In this document: piece by piece, positions 24,101 to 36,510 of the stretch
Layout of the letters: the number at the start of each line of letters is the position of its first letter
How positions within the stretch are numbered: the stretch's first letter is position 1
Assembly (NCBI RefSeq): GCF_000003855.2
Contig: NW_003101681.1
Coordinates: forward strand, 3,887,359 to 3,951,358
Reading direction: 5' to 3'
DNA from: Blastomyces gilchristii SLH14081
Lineage: Eukaryota > Ascomycota > Eurotiomycetes > Onygenales > Ajellomycetaceae
DNA: 64,000 nt
Made by a program: the position numbers and the translations under genes
The notes under the pieces: model-generated
What the model was told of the DNA's origin: nothing
Databases searched by the model: none
The model's input: the letters and a program-made list of their open reading frames with translations, nothing else

Positions 24101-27100
24101 CATACAAGAATCATGCATCTCTTGCATTATTCAGATGTGCAAGGATTTGAAGTGAGAGACTCAGTGTTATTCACAGAATTACAGAGTATTATTGTCATTA
24201 ATTGAGTATTCTGAAATGTCAGTTCTTATACATAGTTCTGGGAGAAATCAGAGTGCTTGTTGATATACTGCTTTAATAAGTGCTTAAAGAAGTTCATCAG
24301 TTTGAGCTGTTATATGTCACAATTCATTCAGTGTAGATTCAGAAGATATTCTGATCAGTGAAGCATGTATAGTGTCATGAGTAATGTCATCGTGATTAAC
24401 TAATATCTTTGAATTCAACAGCTGATGTTCTTGATTCATTCAATGCATATATATTACATTGAATAGCATATCTTACGCTTATTATGAGAGAGCATCTGTC
24501 ATCAGGTTCTGACTGCTGAGATGATAGTGTATGGTGAAATGAAAACAGCTTAATAGCACAGAGCATCACATCTGACATTCAGTAAGCTTATAAGTGATTG
24601 TGAAATGCTTAAGATTCTTATAATCAGTGATTATCTCAAAATTGAAGACACTTTACATTTCAGAGTCTTATTCTTCTAAACAGTGTACAATTGTAAGAAG
24701 TTTCTTATCATAGATTTCATAGTTACATTAAGCAGAACAAAGTTTCTTAGACATGAAAGTGTATAATTATAAGATAGGTTCATTATTATATTGTAATATA
24801 GCTTTCTCTATAATATAGTCAGAGAAGTCAGCTTTAACAACTATTTCACAATCAGAGTTAAATATCATTAGCAGAGAAGTGTTGATGAATATCTTCTTCA
24901 TCTGTATGAATGCAGCTTCAGTGTCTGCTGATTACTGAAATACTGAGTTCTTCTTAATAAGTTCTGTAAGTGATCTCATAATATCTGAGAAGTTTCATAT
25001 AAATCACTGATAGAAGTTAGCAAATCTAATGAAGCATTATATATCTTTCACAGTATATGAAGCTTCTCATTCAAGAATGGCAGAGACTTTCTCAGAATTC
25101 ATTCAAATTTTCTTATTAGCTTCTATGATAAAACCTAGATATTTGATACTCTTGACTTCAAAATTACACTTATCAATATGTATTGATCATTCTGCTTTTT
25201 ATAATTATTGTAATACTCTTTGCATATATTCTTGATATTCTTTTCTGAACTTATCAGTGAAGATGAGAATGTTATTGAAATATGCAGATGTAAATTTATC
25301 AAGAAAATTTTGAAATACTCAGTTAATATTCTTCTGAAATGTACTGAGAGTATTAATCAGTTCAAAGAATGTAACTACTCATTCAAAGAGATTATAATAT
25401 ATTTGAAATACTATAAGTCATTCATCTCCTTCAATAATACAGATTTTATAAAACACTGTGATGATATCTAGTTTTGTAAATCATTGAGCTTGTTCAATGC
25501 AAGCTAGAGTTTCATTGATAAGAGATAAAGAATAGAAGTTCTTCTTGATTAATCTATTCAATTCTTGATAGTTTATATTGAATTGAAGTTCTTCATCTGA
25601 TTTCTTTGCAAAGAGAATAGAAGCTGCAGTGAAAGAGTTACTAATATATATGAGTTTCTTATTTAACAGATTATTAAGTATCTTCTGAAGAAGAAGGGGT
25701 TCATCTCAAGACATATTATAAAGAGAGTCTCATGATGACTTGAGATTCTTATCATTCTTCTTTTCTAACTTGATACTGTGATTCACTTCTGAGCCTTGTA
25801 AGAGAAGTATATTTATAATAGTATCTTGTCAGAAGACATCTAGATATTCATAATATTATTAAGAGAGTTTTGTATGAGAATCTGTTGTTGTAGTATCAGA
25901 TAACTTCTCTAGAGCTTTCTTAATATCAGTCAGGCTGATGAAATAGATTACTACATGATTCTGCTATCAGTGATCTTTTCAGTGACTTCTTTTTAAGAGC
26001 ATTTCATAGATATTGACAGAGATCTGTGTCAGATTCTCAGTCTTGTGAATATTATCTTCATGAACTCTATCATTGTTAGGAAATATTAAGCTTCTACTTC
26101 AAGTATTTAACAAGATGCCTTGTTCAGATAGTCAGATAAGTTCTAATATAAGATTATAATTAAGATTATTAACTTCATATATATAGACATCTTCATGTTG
26201 ATATTCTCTGACATCTATGTTCAACTTCATCATGTAACAGGTATAAATGTCTTTTAAGTGATCAAATTCTGCAAGAAGTCAGGGTTTTGATAAGAAAATA
26301 TACTGAAAATTGTAATATCTTATGACTGAAGATTTAATCATTGTATAATGACATAGATTACTGTCTATTATGACTTTCATATTATACATATTATCAATCA
26401 CAGTAGATATAAGAATTACATTCATTATTATTTTCTCTTTAAATTATTATCATCTAATCTCTTCAAGCTTCTGTTTACAAGTTTGAACAGAAGCTAATCT
26501 TTTTCCTGTTTCATTGAGATATTCTCATAGTTATCTTCCAAATCTTTCTTCAATGCAATGTAGGTAGCATGGACAGACACTGATTTATTCTTTAAGTGAG
26601 ATGGCATCTAGGCTGATCAGCAGTTGAAAGTAATATGTTCTGATTGATTACAGTTGATGCACACTTCTTGTAGATGTCAATTGATGACTTCTTCAGAAGT
26701 GATCACAGGAACTCAAAAGCCTGTTTAAATGACAGAGACTCTTGCTTGTGTATAGACATTTGAGTCTACTCAGTTCGTAACATCTGTATTATTGTTGTTA
26801 TTCCTCAGCACAGATGTATGAGTGACTGAGATGTAATGTCTTCTACCACTGTTCTGTATACTCTTGAGCTTGATAAGACAGTTATTCAATGTTTAGAGTT
26901 GTATGCAGAAGCCTTAATAAGTCAGATCTTTATTTATACTTATAAGAGTCTGTAAGAGTTTGAAAGTTAATGCCTTCTTAAGTATACTAATCTTTATTTG
27001 ATTCTCTCAAGATTGATCATCTGCTTCTAGAATCTTGATGTTAAAGTGAGAAATGAATGTTGTAAGAGAAGTGTTTCTCTGTCAGACACTCTGTAATCAA

Positions 27101-27593
27101 TCTAATGCTTTCTGTTGCATGTCAGTGTCTTGAAACAGAATATCAAGGTATTTGATAATGTTATCAGACATTCACAATGCTGATTTACATGCTTTCATTC
27201 ATGAATATAACTTCTGTTTCATGTGATTCTTTAATTATTCATTAATATATCAATCTTGATTGATTAGTGAACTGATGATGTCTTCATCTACACTTAGTTT
27301 TACAAGCATTTCCAACCTTCATGATCAGTAGAGAGTAAGATCAGAAGTATTGAAATATACAGAAGTATCTAAGCGTTCTTTCACTACTTGTATTGTATTT
27401 GATTCTATCAGTGTTGAAATTGTCTGTGCAGAGATTTCTTATTGAAACAATCATTGAATCTCTTCATACTAATGTTATTGAGTTACATGCATATTAGATA
27501 TTTATTATTATTGTAATTTCAACATTGCTTAAAGTCACTGTGATACTGCATCTATGCTCATGTTCAAGAGTTCTTCTATATTATTGATAGACA
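24101..27593 (-). pseudogene. A2 gag-pol remnant (main part)
   Basis: Minus strand, from the gag ATG (plus-strand cat 27591-27593) leftward: gag with an intact CCHC zinc knuckle (CINCNQSEHITFNC, 26620-26661), protease near 26370, RT about 25760-24960, RNase H about 24950-24400, start of integrase at 24101. The RT box has become Y/F-N-N near 25275. A short clean frame (24578-24396) covers the end of RNase H. The C-terminal pieces lie at 15598-16250 and 1169-1780. Confidence 0.82.
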
Positions 27594-27887
27594 TGTTGTT
27601 CATCAGATGTATAATAAATGTGAAATCAGAAGAAGTGTAATTATATAAATATCTTATATATCTGTGTCAGAACTCTCAGATATTTCACTGATATTCTCTT
27701 TATAAGATCTTATTCTCTTTGTAAGATCTTGTTACAGAGTCAGAATAACTGATAAGTAATCTTCTATCTAGAGACTCAGTGTTCACTTAACTGATTGTTT
27801 ATTTCTCTATTTCTTACACATCATTACATATTCAGATATCTCAGTGAGTAATTATTTCTAATAAGAAGATGATGAATTTTTTTCAAG

Positions 27888-28159
27888 TGTAAGATGTCTA
27901 TGCTGAATACATCAGTATAATATTTATAGGTCTTATATAACAAAGTGAAAAACATTAGAGAAGAAAAGAAAGAGAAAGTGTGAGAATCAGCAATTGAAGT
28001 GAACATTTATACATGCACATAGTGAAGCTTCAGGGCGGAAGAACAGGAATTTCATGGGTTTTTCAGCTGAGAATTAATGACTGAGGATCAGAGCTTTCGG
28101 CGGAATCTATGAAGTGTAATGAAATAGTCTATATGATTGATCGGGCGCAGCCCGTCACA
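27888..28159 (-). repeat. A2 5' LTR (right)
   Basis: Begins TGTAAGATGTCTATGC and ends GCCCGTCACA, 272 bp. The untranslated leader of A2 lies between 27594 and 27887. Confidence 0.9.
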
Positions 28160-28164
28160 ATTTA

Positions 28165-29750
28165 TTTCTTCTGCAGAACCAAGATCTTCCTCATCAATAA
28201 GAGTATGTATGTATTTGAACCCACTCTTATCAGATAACATAGTGTATAAGGCTGTAGTGTCTAGATATTATAGAGAGTTTCTACAGATTATAGCAGTGAA
28301 TAGAGCTTTTACAGTTGATGTGAAGTTGAAGTTCTTTTCATTGATAAAGAATGTTGCATTCTTTTCAGCATAGTATTCAATATCAGAACAGTTAGTATTT
28401 TATCATTTCTGTGATTGAGTCTTTCAGTTTTTGTAGTAGCAGACCGTCTCAGTGTGGTCTCAACAACTGCAGTATTTACATTTAAGATCTGAGTCAAATA
28501 TGCCTTCTCATTGAATACTTATAGACTGCTGTTTCTTGAGCTTATCTTCTTCAGTGAGTTCTGCTTTGTTATTATTATTCTCATTGTTTTTCTTTTTCTT
28601 TTCAGCCTCTTTCACTGACATTTTCTTTTTGTTGTTATTTGATCTGATAACTGTCTTGTAGCAGACAAGATTATCAATGAGATCATCAAGATTGATCTCT
28701 GAAACAGATGTCTTTGAAATTTCTTAATATAGATTCTTAAGATAGATTTGAATGAATGTTTGTACCTGAGTCTTCAGATCATGTATGAATCATTGAGTGA
28801 GAAAGTCTTTGAATATTAATTAGTTATATGCATTAATTTCATTTACTGTTACTTATCAGTGCTTCATATATAGTATAACATCATTATTATAATCAGTGAT
28901 TATTATAGTAGTAACTTCATTGTATAATTTGAATTAAAGAGCTGCTCAGTGTATTTAATATTTCAATTCAATCACTTATTATAGTGCAGCTGAGTGTTTC
29001 ATCTTGATAATACTATGATTATCAACTTGGTTTAGTTTTGATTGAACAAGTGTTTACAGCTCTGTTTTTATTGAGTTTTATATACACTCTTATAATCAGC
29101 ATTCTTTATATTATTAGATCTTTAAATTATCACTTATAAGCTGAGTATCTGAGAAAAGCTCTTCATTCGCAAGAATGTGAGATGCATTAATCAAAACCAC
29201 TTTTAATTCAATTTCACAGTGTCAGACATTATAGTCTTTCAGCTCTGAGTGATTGTAGTAATTTTCATTTCAATGTGACCGTAATCATTCTTCAATTCAT
29301 GAAATTTATCTGTTTCAGTGACTGAGTTCATGGCTGCAGTAAGATTGAGATTTATTCTCTTCTTCTGTAATTATTGCTTATAAGTGATTTTCACCGCATC
29401 TGCTTCAGAGAACCCTGCCTCTCATAAACAAGTGACGTATATTATTATTTCAGCAATCTCATCAGCAGAGCTGTCTTGATTGAAGCTATCTTGAATAAGT
29501 GTAAAGTGTTCTGTTGAGAGAAGATCTTCTTTGCTTCTTGAACTGATGTCATATTCTGTATTTATCTTAATTCAAACTTTTCAAGCTGTCTAAGATGATG
29601 ATTGCAGCTTAAGCAGCTCTTGTTTGAGAGTATTATGTGTACACATTGATCATGTCAGATATCTCTTGCTTCTAGTGATTGATACAGATTTAAATGAGAT
29701 AATATCATCTTCAATAATGAAGCTACTCGCAGGGGTATATTTGCTGTCTA
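28165..29750 (-). pseudogene. Copia element C gag and start of protease
   Basis: Minus strand. A gag-like stretch near 29650 (W/TGA-HDQCVHIILS) is followed by a CCHC zinc knuckle CKYCSC*DHTETVC at 28439-28480, then a protease-like block near 28260 (LDTTALYTMLSDKSGF, like copia 'LDSGAThHM..D...F' with the Ser-Gly lost). The coding run is cut at 28165 by A2. The next coding piece (690-900) is also protease-region, so A2 sits inside the protease. Confidence 0.7.
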
Positions 29751-29859
29751 CATTTCTATTCATGTGAGAACGTAGGGGTTGCTTGCAGACTTGTTATGAA
29801 AGTTCATAGCAGATTAATTGATTGCAAAATCAATGCTTCTTTTCAATTTGATTTGTAAT

Positions 29860-30126
29860 GAGTGACTGCAGAACTACTAATACAGCGTTTTAGAATTTAA
29901 TTAATAGATCTTTAATTTAAGAGCATGAAAAGAATATAGCAAAATTAGAGCAGATTCTTATGTGTAAAAGAGATATAATCTGATGAAGTTAATATAATGT
30001 AGTAGTTGATTGTATTATTGAGATCTATCTATTGTGCGGCCTTTTATGTGTGTACGCATTCGCCAAGTGATCAGCGAACACCTCGCTTATGCGGAAGCGG
30101 TCGGCCCGTAGAGAGGGAATCTGACA
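29860..30126 (-). repeat. LTR of copia element C (right, 5' LTR)
   Basis: The right end is exact (gaatctgaca at 30117-30126); the left end is only estimated. It keeps the GC-rich block 30038-30120 (gcggcc, cgcattcgcc, gcggaagcggtcggcccg), which the left copy shows in mutated form. The pair shows directly that CG and CC steps were targeted. Confidence 0.65.
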
Positions 30127-33100
30127 AGTTATATACTTAGATATAATAAATCTAGATTTGAATATCATTGCTAAAGCACTGAATTCCTTGAAAAAGAAAT
30201 TCTTTAAGTGAAAATTCTAGTATTATAAGTATTGAGCTTGCTTCAACTATAAATACTAAAATCATGATATAAAAGATTACATATAGTATACACAGTTAAG
30301 AGAAGTAAGAGAGATAGAAAACTAGTAGAATTAGTAAGCTTAGCAACACTCACTGATATTCTATAAAAAATCTTCAGAATGAAAGAGATGTCTGTATTAG
30401 ATAATTCTCTGAATTCTGTAAATATTAAGAGAAAGCAGGCTTCTGAATAAGATGTAGATAAGAATAAAGAAGTAAATACTTCTCTTAATATTTTAAAATC
30501 TGAAATATTAATATATAGAGATCACTTGAGTAAGAATTAAGAGATAATTATAAAAGTATTAATAGATATAGAAGGTTCTATATAATATATTAATAATTAT
30601 ACAATCTGAACACTGAAAGAGATCTGCTGAGTAAATAATTCTCAATATATAACATTATCTGATAATTAATATTTAGTATTATTTATAAGAGTAAGAGTTT
30701 TCTTATACTTCAGAGAATAATCTTGCTATATTTGAGTATAAGAGCTGTAGAATATGAAATACAATCTTATTCTCAGACTTAATTAGTTTTAAAGATTCAA
30801 TTCACAGATTTAATAATATATATATTATATATAGTTAACTGATAGAAAGAAAACAGTTTATATAATTGTATCAACTGATATGAGAAGAACATTTTATATC
30901 TCTGATATAGAAGAGTTAAATCTGCTTATATATTAATAAGTAAAGAGAATAATTCATAAGATCTTATTTAAAAGTACTCTGTATATCATACAGAATCTGA
31001 AAGAGAAGAAAATCAAGATAAAGAATATACAGAAGAATAAGTGTATAAAGAAACTTCTGAAGAAGTATAATAAAATTTTTTAAATAGATCTTTCACTGAA
31101 ATTGCTGCTGAAATAAGGATTTGTACATGAGATCAATATAAGAGACATGAAATCAGTTAATTAAAATGCATACTCTCTGTTACAAACACATCTTAAAGAA
31201 CAGAAGTATCAGATCACAGATCTTCTAGAATATGATCTTGTATAACTCTTATTAAGTATGTGAGATTTCTCAGTTCTATTCATGAAAAAGATGAGTGAAG
31301 AGTGACAGATATGTATCAAGTATCAAGTACTTAATATGCTTACAATCAAGAATAAATATTCACTGCTATAAATTTAACAACAGTTGAATATAATTCAAAA
31401 TATCTGATATCTATTAAAGATTACTCTTCTCTCAGAATACTGACAGATCTGTGTAGATAAACTATCAGTATCACAAATCATATTTAATATATAATGAGAG
31501 AAGTTCAAATTCCTGATAATATTATTCAGTCTGATAAATATGTCTGTCATCTTTCAAATAATAATGAATATAATTCTTTATAAACAGAATTAAATCTCAT
31601 AACTTATATATCTGAATAATATCTTAGTCTTCTTCAATTCATATAATATATATCTGAAGTATCTTAATCAAGTGTTTATAACTCTGACAAAGTATAAGCT
31701 CTACATTAAATTAATCAAGTGTGTGTTTAAAATAAAAGAGTTGAAGTTTGTGAGACAAGTAATAAGTGATGCCTGTATACATCTTATTCTGAAGAAATTA
31801 AATGTTATAGTGAATTGACTGCAGCTGAGAAATGTATATCATGTATGATAATTTGTTGAGTTAATCTCATACTATTATAGATTTATCAAAGGTTTTGTAT
31901 AAATAGCTGTATTACTCTCAGATCTCTTAAGAGAAATAAATATAAATCTGTGAAAGAAGAAGTTTTATTCAACTATCTAAAATATCACATGTGAAGAGGT
32001 CTTTCTCACACTGAGATAATATATAATAATATTCTCAGTGCTTATTTAACTAGATTATAATAAACCTTTCTCTATCAAGATAGATGCATTTAAATAAGCT
32101 ATCAGAGACACTCTTCTCCAGATGAGTAAGAATAGCAAGCTGCACTCAGTGATATATAATAAGAGAAAACTATCAGACACTGAGCTCAATTACTGAGTGT
32201 ATAAAAAAAAATTACTAGTAATCAAGCACATGCTGACATTGTAAGATAGATATATTAATGATGAGTATATAATAACAGTGATCACAGATCATGAAAGCCT
32301 CAACTATCTACAATTAATAATGAAATCTTTTAAACACTTAGTATGTTAAATCTCATAGTTTTAAGTGTATAATCTTTATATTAAATACTCAAAGAGATCA
32401 GATGCTGTGACATCTAATACACTCAGCTACAGACTTAATTTTATAAGTGAGAATTCTGTGAATCAGATATAAGAAAAGTTCATGATAACTACACTGACAA
32501 AATATAAGAAATTAAAATGAGTGAGTACAATAATCTGTCACTTGAAAAATCATAATATATTAAATAATAAGCATCTTGCAAAGACAGTAGAACAGATGCT
32601 TTCAAACTTCAAACTGAGAAAATTGAAAAATGATGTTATGCTCTACTGTAATCTAGAATACACAGAGACTCTCTATCTAAAACATTCATTTAGATGTGTC
32701 TTAGTGACTTATATGTATAAGTAATTCAGTCACTTAGAAAGCTCTGAACTCATGAGTTTACTTAAATCAAGAGTATACTGGTCAAGCATGACTGAGAACA
32801 TTCAGATATATGTCTATAAGTATCTGAATTATCATGTTGTGAAAGAATCTAAGAAAGAATTAGAATATAAGAAAGTATAATATCAGATGAAATATATGAT
32901 ACAACTGTTTAAATAATAAGAGATGAATCTCATAGATATATTACTATAAATATCAAATGAAAATCATTGAATAATCACTGCTATTGACTATGCTACTGAC
33001 TGGTCAGTTATGAAAGCAGTTTCATAGATGATAGAGCAGATAGTAGTAAAGTTCTTACATAATGAGATCTATAAAACTATAGAATATCACATAAGATTCT

Positions 33101-34360
33101 AACTGATAATAATGCAAATCTGATAGAAGAAGTGATAAGGCATTTCATAAGTCATTTACAGACAAGATATTATAGAACAACATTATATCACTTATAGATA
33201 ATTGAGAAGATGAATACTTGAATGAAATTCTGAGTAACATGCTGATGAAATATCTAGTGAGTAAGTCTATGAGACTATGAGATGAATATCTCAGACAGAT
33301 ACTATTAGTCACATGAATTCAGCCGCATGCAGTCTTCAAGTATTCATTATTCTATGTATGATATGAATTGCATTCACACATTCTGAAGAATGCTTTGAAA
33401 AAGATGAGAAAGAGAATAGTTATTATAAACACAGCAGTCATAGATGCAGCAGTTATAGACACAGAATCAAGATTAAAAGAAATCAGTTATATATATATAA
33501 AAGCTAATAAGTTACTTCTGAACTGAGCAATTCGATCAAAGAGAATATGAGACTCACTAGTTAAGAAATTAAGTCTTAAGATGAGAATATGAGTTCTCAT
33601 ATATAATAAGAGTTCTGAGAAGTTTCAATCTAGATGATTTAAGCTCTATAAAATACTTAAATCACATTCTCTGAGAATATATACATTGAAAGAATCAGAG
33701 AGACAGATCTTATATAACTTAATAAATAATTCATCGCTTGTAAAGATAAAGATATAAGACTTAAGTAAATTATAATTATCTATAGCACTATCATCAGTGT
33801 TGAAAAAGAAGAGACTTATAATTAAAAAGTCTCACAAAATACGAGAAATCATAGATGCTTATGAATCAGATAATCTCACTTATTTCAATCTTTTCATAAT
33901 TGTAAGAACAGAATGAGAAGTAATGAAGAAATTAGATGAATATCACACTTTAATAAGTGATGAGACTGTAGCTAGCTGTATAATATCATACTACAGACAG
34001 TGAGTGTAATATGACAAAGAGCAGTCTCAGAGTAACAGACTTGTATATGAGTCAGATCACAGAAGATAAAGAGATTCAGAGTTGAATTCAACTGTTTATA
34101 TCAGTTCAATCACAGAGAGAATAGAGGATAAAGTATCTGAAACATTCACAGATATATGAGACTAAGTCATCTTAATCTCTGAGAATGCTCAGAGATTGAG
34201 CAAGATTAGTTTTAATAAGCTGTTCACTGTAGTAATCTGAGCAGGTGAAGAAAGACAGTATAATACATAAGACAGAGTCACAAGAGTAGAAGCTGCTGAA
34301 CCTAGTCACTGAACACTCTATTATATAGAGGTTGTGTAAGTGTAGTGACTAGCAGACAAA
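30127..34360 (+). pseudogene. Gypsy-D pol remnant (protease, RT, RNase H, integrase), no LTR found
   Basis: Plus strand. Protease near 30560 (IKVLIDIEGS where 'DsGst' is expected), RT with KYQVLNMLTIKNKY near 31310 and YLNNILVF at 31609 (YLDD lost), FIKGF near 31885, RNase H with ITDHESLNYL near 32280, integrase with ITAIDYATDW near 32970. The integrase tail near 33625 reads SR*FKLYKILKSHSL, like the 'aRWfGPYkV' GPY module of non-chromodomain gypsy elements. Gag and the 5' LTR are missing, probably on the far side of C. No 3' LTR was recognised before copia E at 34366. Confidence 0.75.
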
Positions 34361-34365
34361 GAAAA

Positions 34366-34460
34366 TGTCAGGTCACGTGATCCGGCTTACTAATCCTTTC
34401 ATCATATCACTTTCCACAAGCTAGCAACCTTTCAATCATACAAGCTTTACACCTTTCACA
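34366..34460 (+). repeat. E 5' LTR
   Basis: Keeps cacgtgatccggc, which the 3' copy shows as catgtgatctggc. Unusually short for a copia LTR but confirmed by the TSD and the equal length of the partner. Confidence 0.93.
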
Positions 34461-34539
34461 GGTTATAAGACCTGTTTTGTGCAAAAATCACTGTTAATTC
34501 GGGATTTCTTATTAATAATCATTATTTTAACTACTGCTT

Positions 34540-36510
34540 CATTCGATACACTCATCAGGAGTTAAAATTGTCTTATTCTATCAGTATTGAGATCTTGTTG
34601 ATCAATAATACTGCTGCTTGCTTAAAAAAGAGGCTTGCAGAAAACACGTCACATTTGCAAAAAAAAAAAAAGCAAAAGAAAGAGAACAATATTGACAAGG
34701 ATTCAAAAAATGAATATCAAGATGATGGATTCAATACAATCTCACTCACATACATTTTTGTGATCTTGTGTCCTTTTCACTGAGTCAGTTGCAGTTGATG
34801 ATGATGAGTCTTCACACTCACACTCTGCTGGTGAACATTCTCCTGAAGCTTTTGAAAGCTTCATTGATGAACAACCTGAAACACTCTCTCAATTCAAAGC
34901 TGGTTTGAATACAGCTTCTGACACGGTCAGGCCGGCCCCCTGATCTACTCAACAGCTTGATACTAGTTCTCATAAGGTCAACAGTTCGGGCGAGGCAATA
35001 TCAGACCAATAGATGAAGCATCTCAAGATAACATTTGAGATGAAGAAGGAGAAGCAAAGAGATTTAGAACTTGAACTATAACTGAAAAAACTTCATTAAC
35101 AGAGATTCTCTACAGATTGATCACAGAATGTTAACAATCATTCTGTCATCATCTCTACAGCCACATGAGATTCTAATCTCAGTGAAAGGTTGGAATTCAA
35201 TCTTTATGAATTGAATAGCTGTGTTGGCAAGACAATCTCTCAATTGAAGAAAGATATCAATAATACTGTGAGATCAAACAGTCTAACTAACACATTCAAT
35301 TACATCACATGAAGCATCTTCATGAAATTGAAACTGATTGATGCACAGTGTTAATATATGATAGAGAAACAACTGACTCAGAACTCTCTACAAAGAGATA
35401 ATGAATGAGCATTATTCTGAGACATCAGAAACTGGTGACTCTACATATTCATCTTGAACTCATTGAGTGCAGGTGTCAGACCACATTTCTTCAAATATAA
35501 TGAAAATCAGATCACTTATACTCTATGAAATGCAATTGAACAGAAATACTCTGTTCTTAAAACACAGTTACACTGTGAGAGAGTTCTAGAATTCATGTCA
35601 CTTGATGACATACAGATCATCAATCTACACACATTCTTTGATAAGTTCTGATCTATTATTATGAAATTGAAGATGATGAATGCTTCCTTCTCAGATACAT
35701 AAATATTTAATATCTTTTACTCAGTTCTACTCAACAATTGAAGGAATTATGTTCAGAAGAAGATAGAGAAGATACAGGATTTCAAATTCACAGCTGTGGT
35801 ATTGAATATTGATCTTCTCATAAAGAAGATCTGTTCATGACTTGATTCTTCAAAAGATAAAAAGAATCTACAGAATACAGATTCTGCGGCGAACACTGCT
35901 ATAACAGATACAAGAACTACTACACCTATCAATTCTAGCAACAATACATTGAATTTGGCCCGTGGAGGCCGTAATGAATGTGGTTGTGATAATACTCAAG
36001 AGGGCTTTCAAAACCATCAGAGATCAGACAATTCATCTACATATTCTGAATGTGAGAGATTTCACTTTGGCATCTGTTGATTGGTCAATTCAGACAGTGC
36101 TCTGAATAATTGAAGAATATACAATGCTATGAGAATAAAGAAATTCAAAGAAAAGAAGAAAAAGAACAATAGTGAGAGTGAGACTCAACTATTTATTACA
36201 GATGAATCAGAGACCTATCAGATGACAAACCTCACCGAGGTAATCAATGTGCTAGTCTGTTTCATGAAATCTCACAAGGATCTTCTCACTGTATGAGATA
36301 GTGGCGCTGAATGCCACATAGCAAGTAAAAGAGCACAATTTTCAGAACTTATAGCAATCAATGATTCAACAGTTTAAGTAATCAATAAGGTCATTCTGAA
36401 GGCTCAGAGTGTCAGCACTGCATTCATCTCAGTGAGTGAAAGATTGATAGAATTAAATCATGTATACTATGTGTCAGAACTATCTGCAAATCTAATCTCT
36501 GCTGAACTAA
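34540..36510 (+). pseudogene. E gag and protease
   Basis: A start near 34568 gives a Lys/Asn-rich stretch to 34783. The main gag reads on from about 34780 (Asp/Ser-rich DDDESSHSHSAGEHSPEAFE) with TGA at Trp positions. The protease active site DSGA is intact at 36297-36308, with the preceding Trp turned to TGA (36294-36296). The VYYVSELSANLISAEL block near 36470 closes the protease as in other copia elements. The first frame and the main frame differ, so a frameshift or small intron lies near 34740-34790. Confidence 0.75.

Larger units (their letters stand above)
897..28159 (-). mobile_element. Gypsy-A copy A2, full-length but split by two later insertions
   Basis: A Ty3/gypsy chromovirus bounded by two 272 bp LTRs (897-1168 and 27888-28159) that begin TGTAAG and end in CA. 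Flanking 5-base TSDs are both attta (892-896 and 28160-28164). Its own sequence is 897-1780, about 15598-16250 and about 24106-28159, near 5.6 kb in total, which agrees with copy A3 (5.76 kb). Gypsy copy A1 (1781-15592) and gypsy B (16251-24100) interrupt it. Coding runs on the minus strand, so the right LTR is the 5' LTR. Matching TSDs, LTR lengths and collinearity with A3 make the reconstruction firm. Confidence 0.92.
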
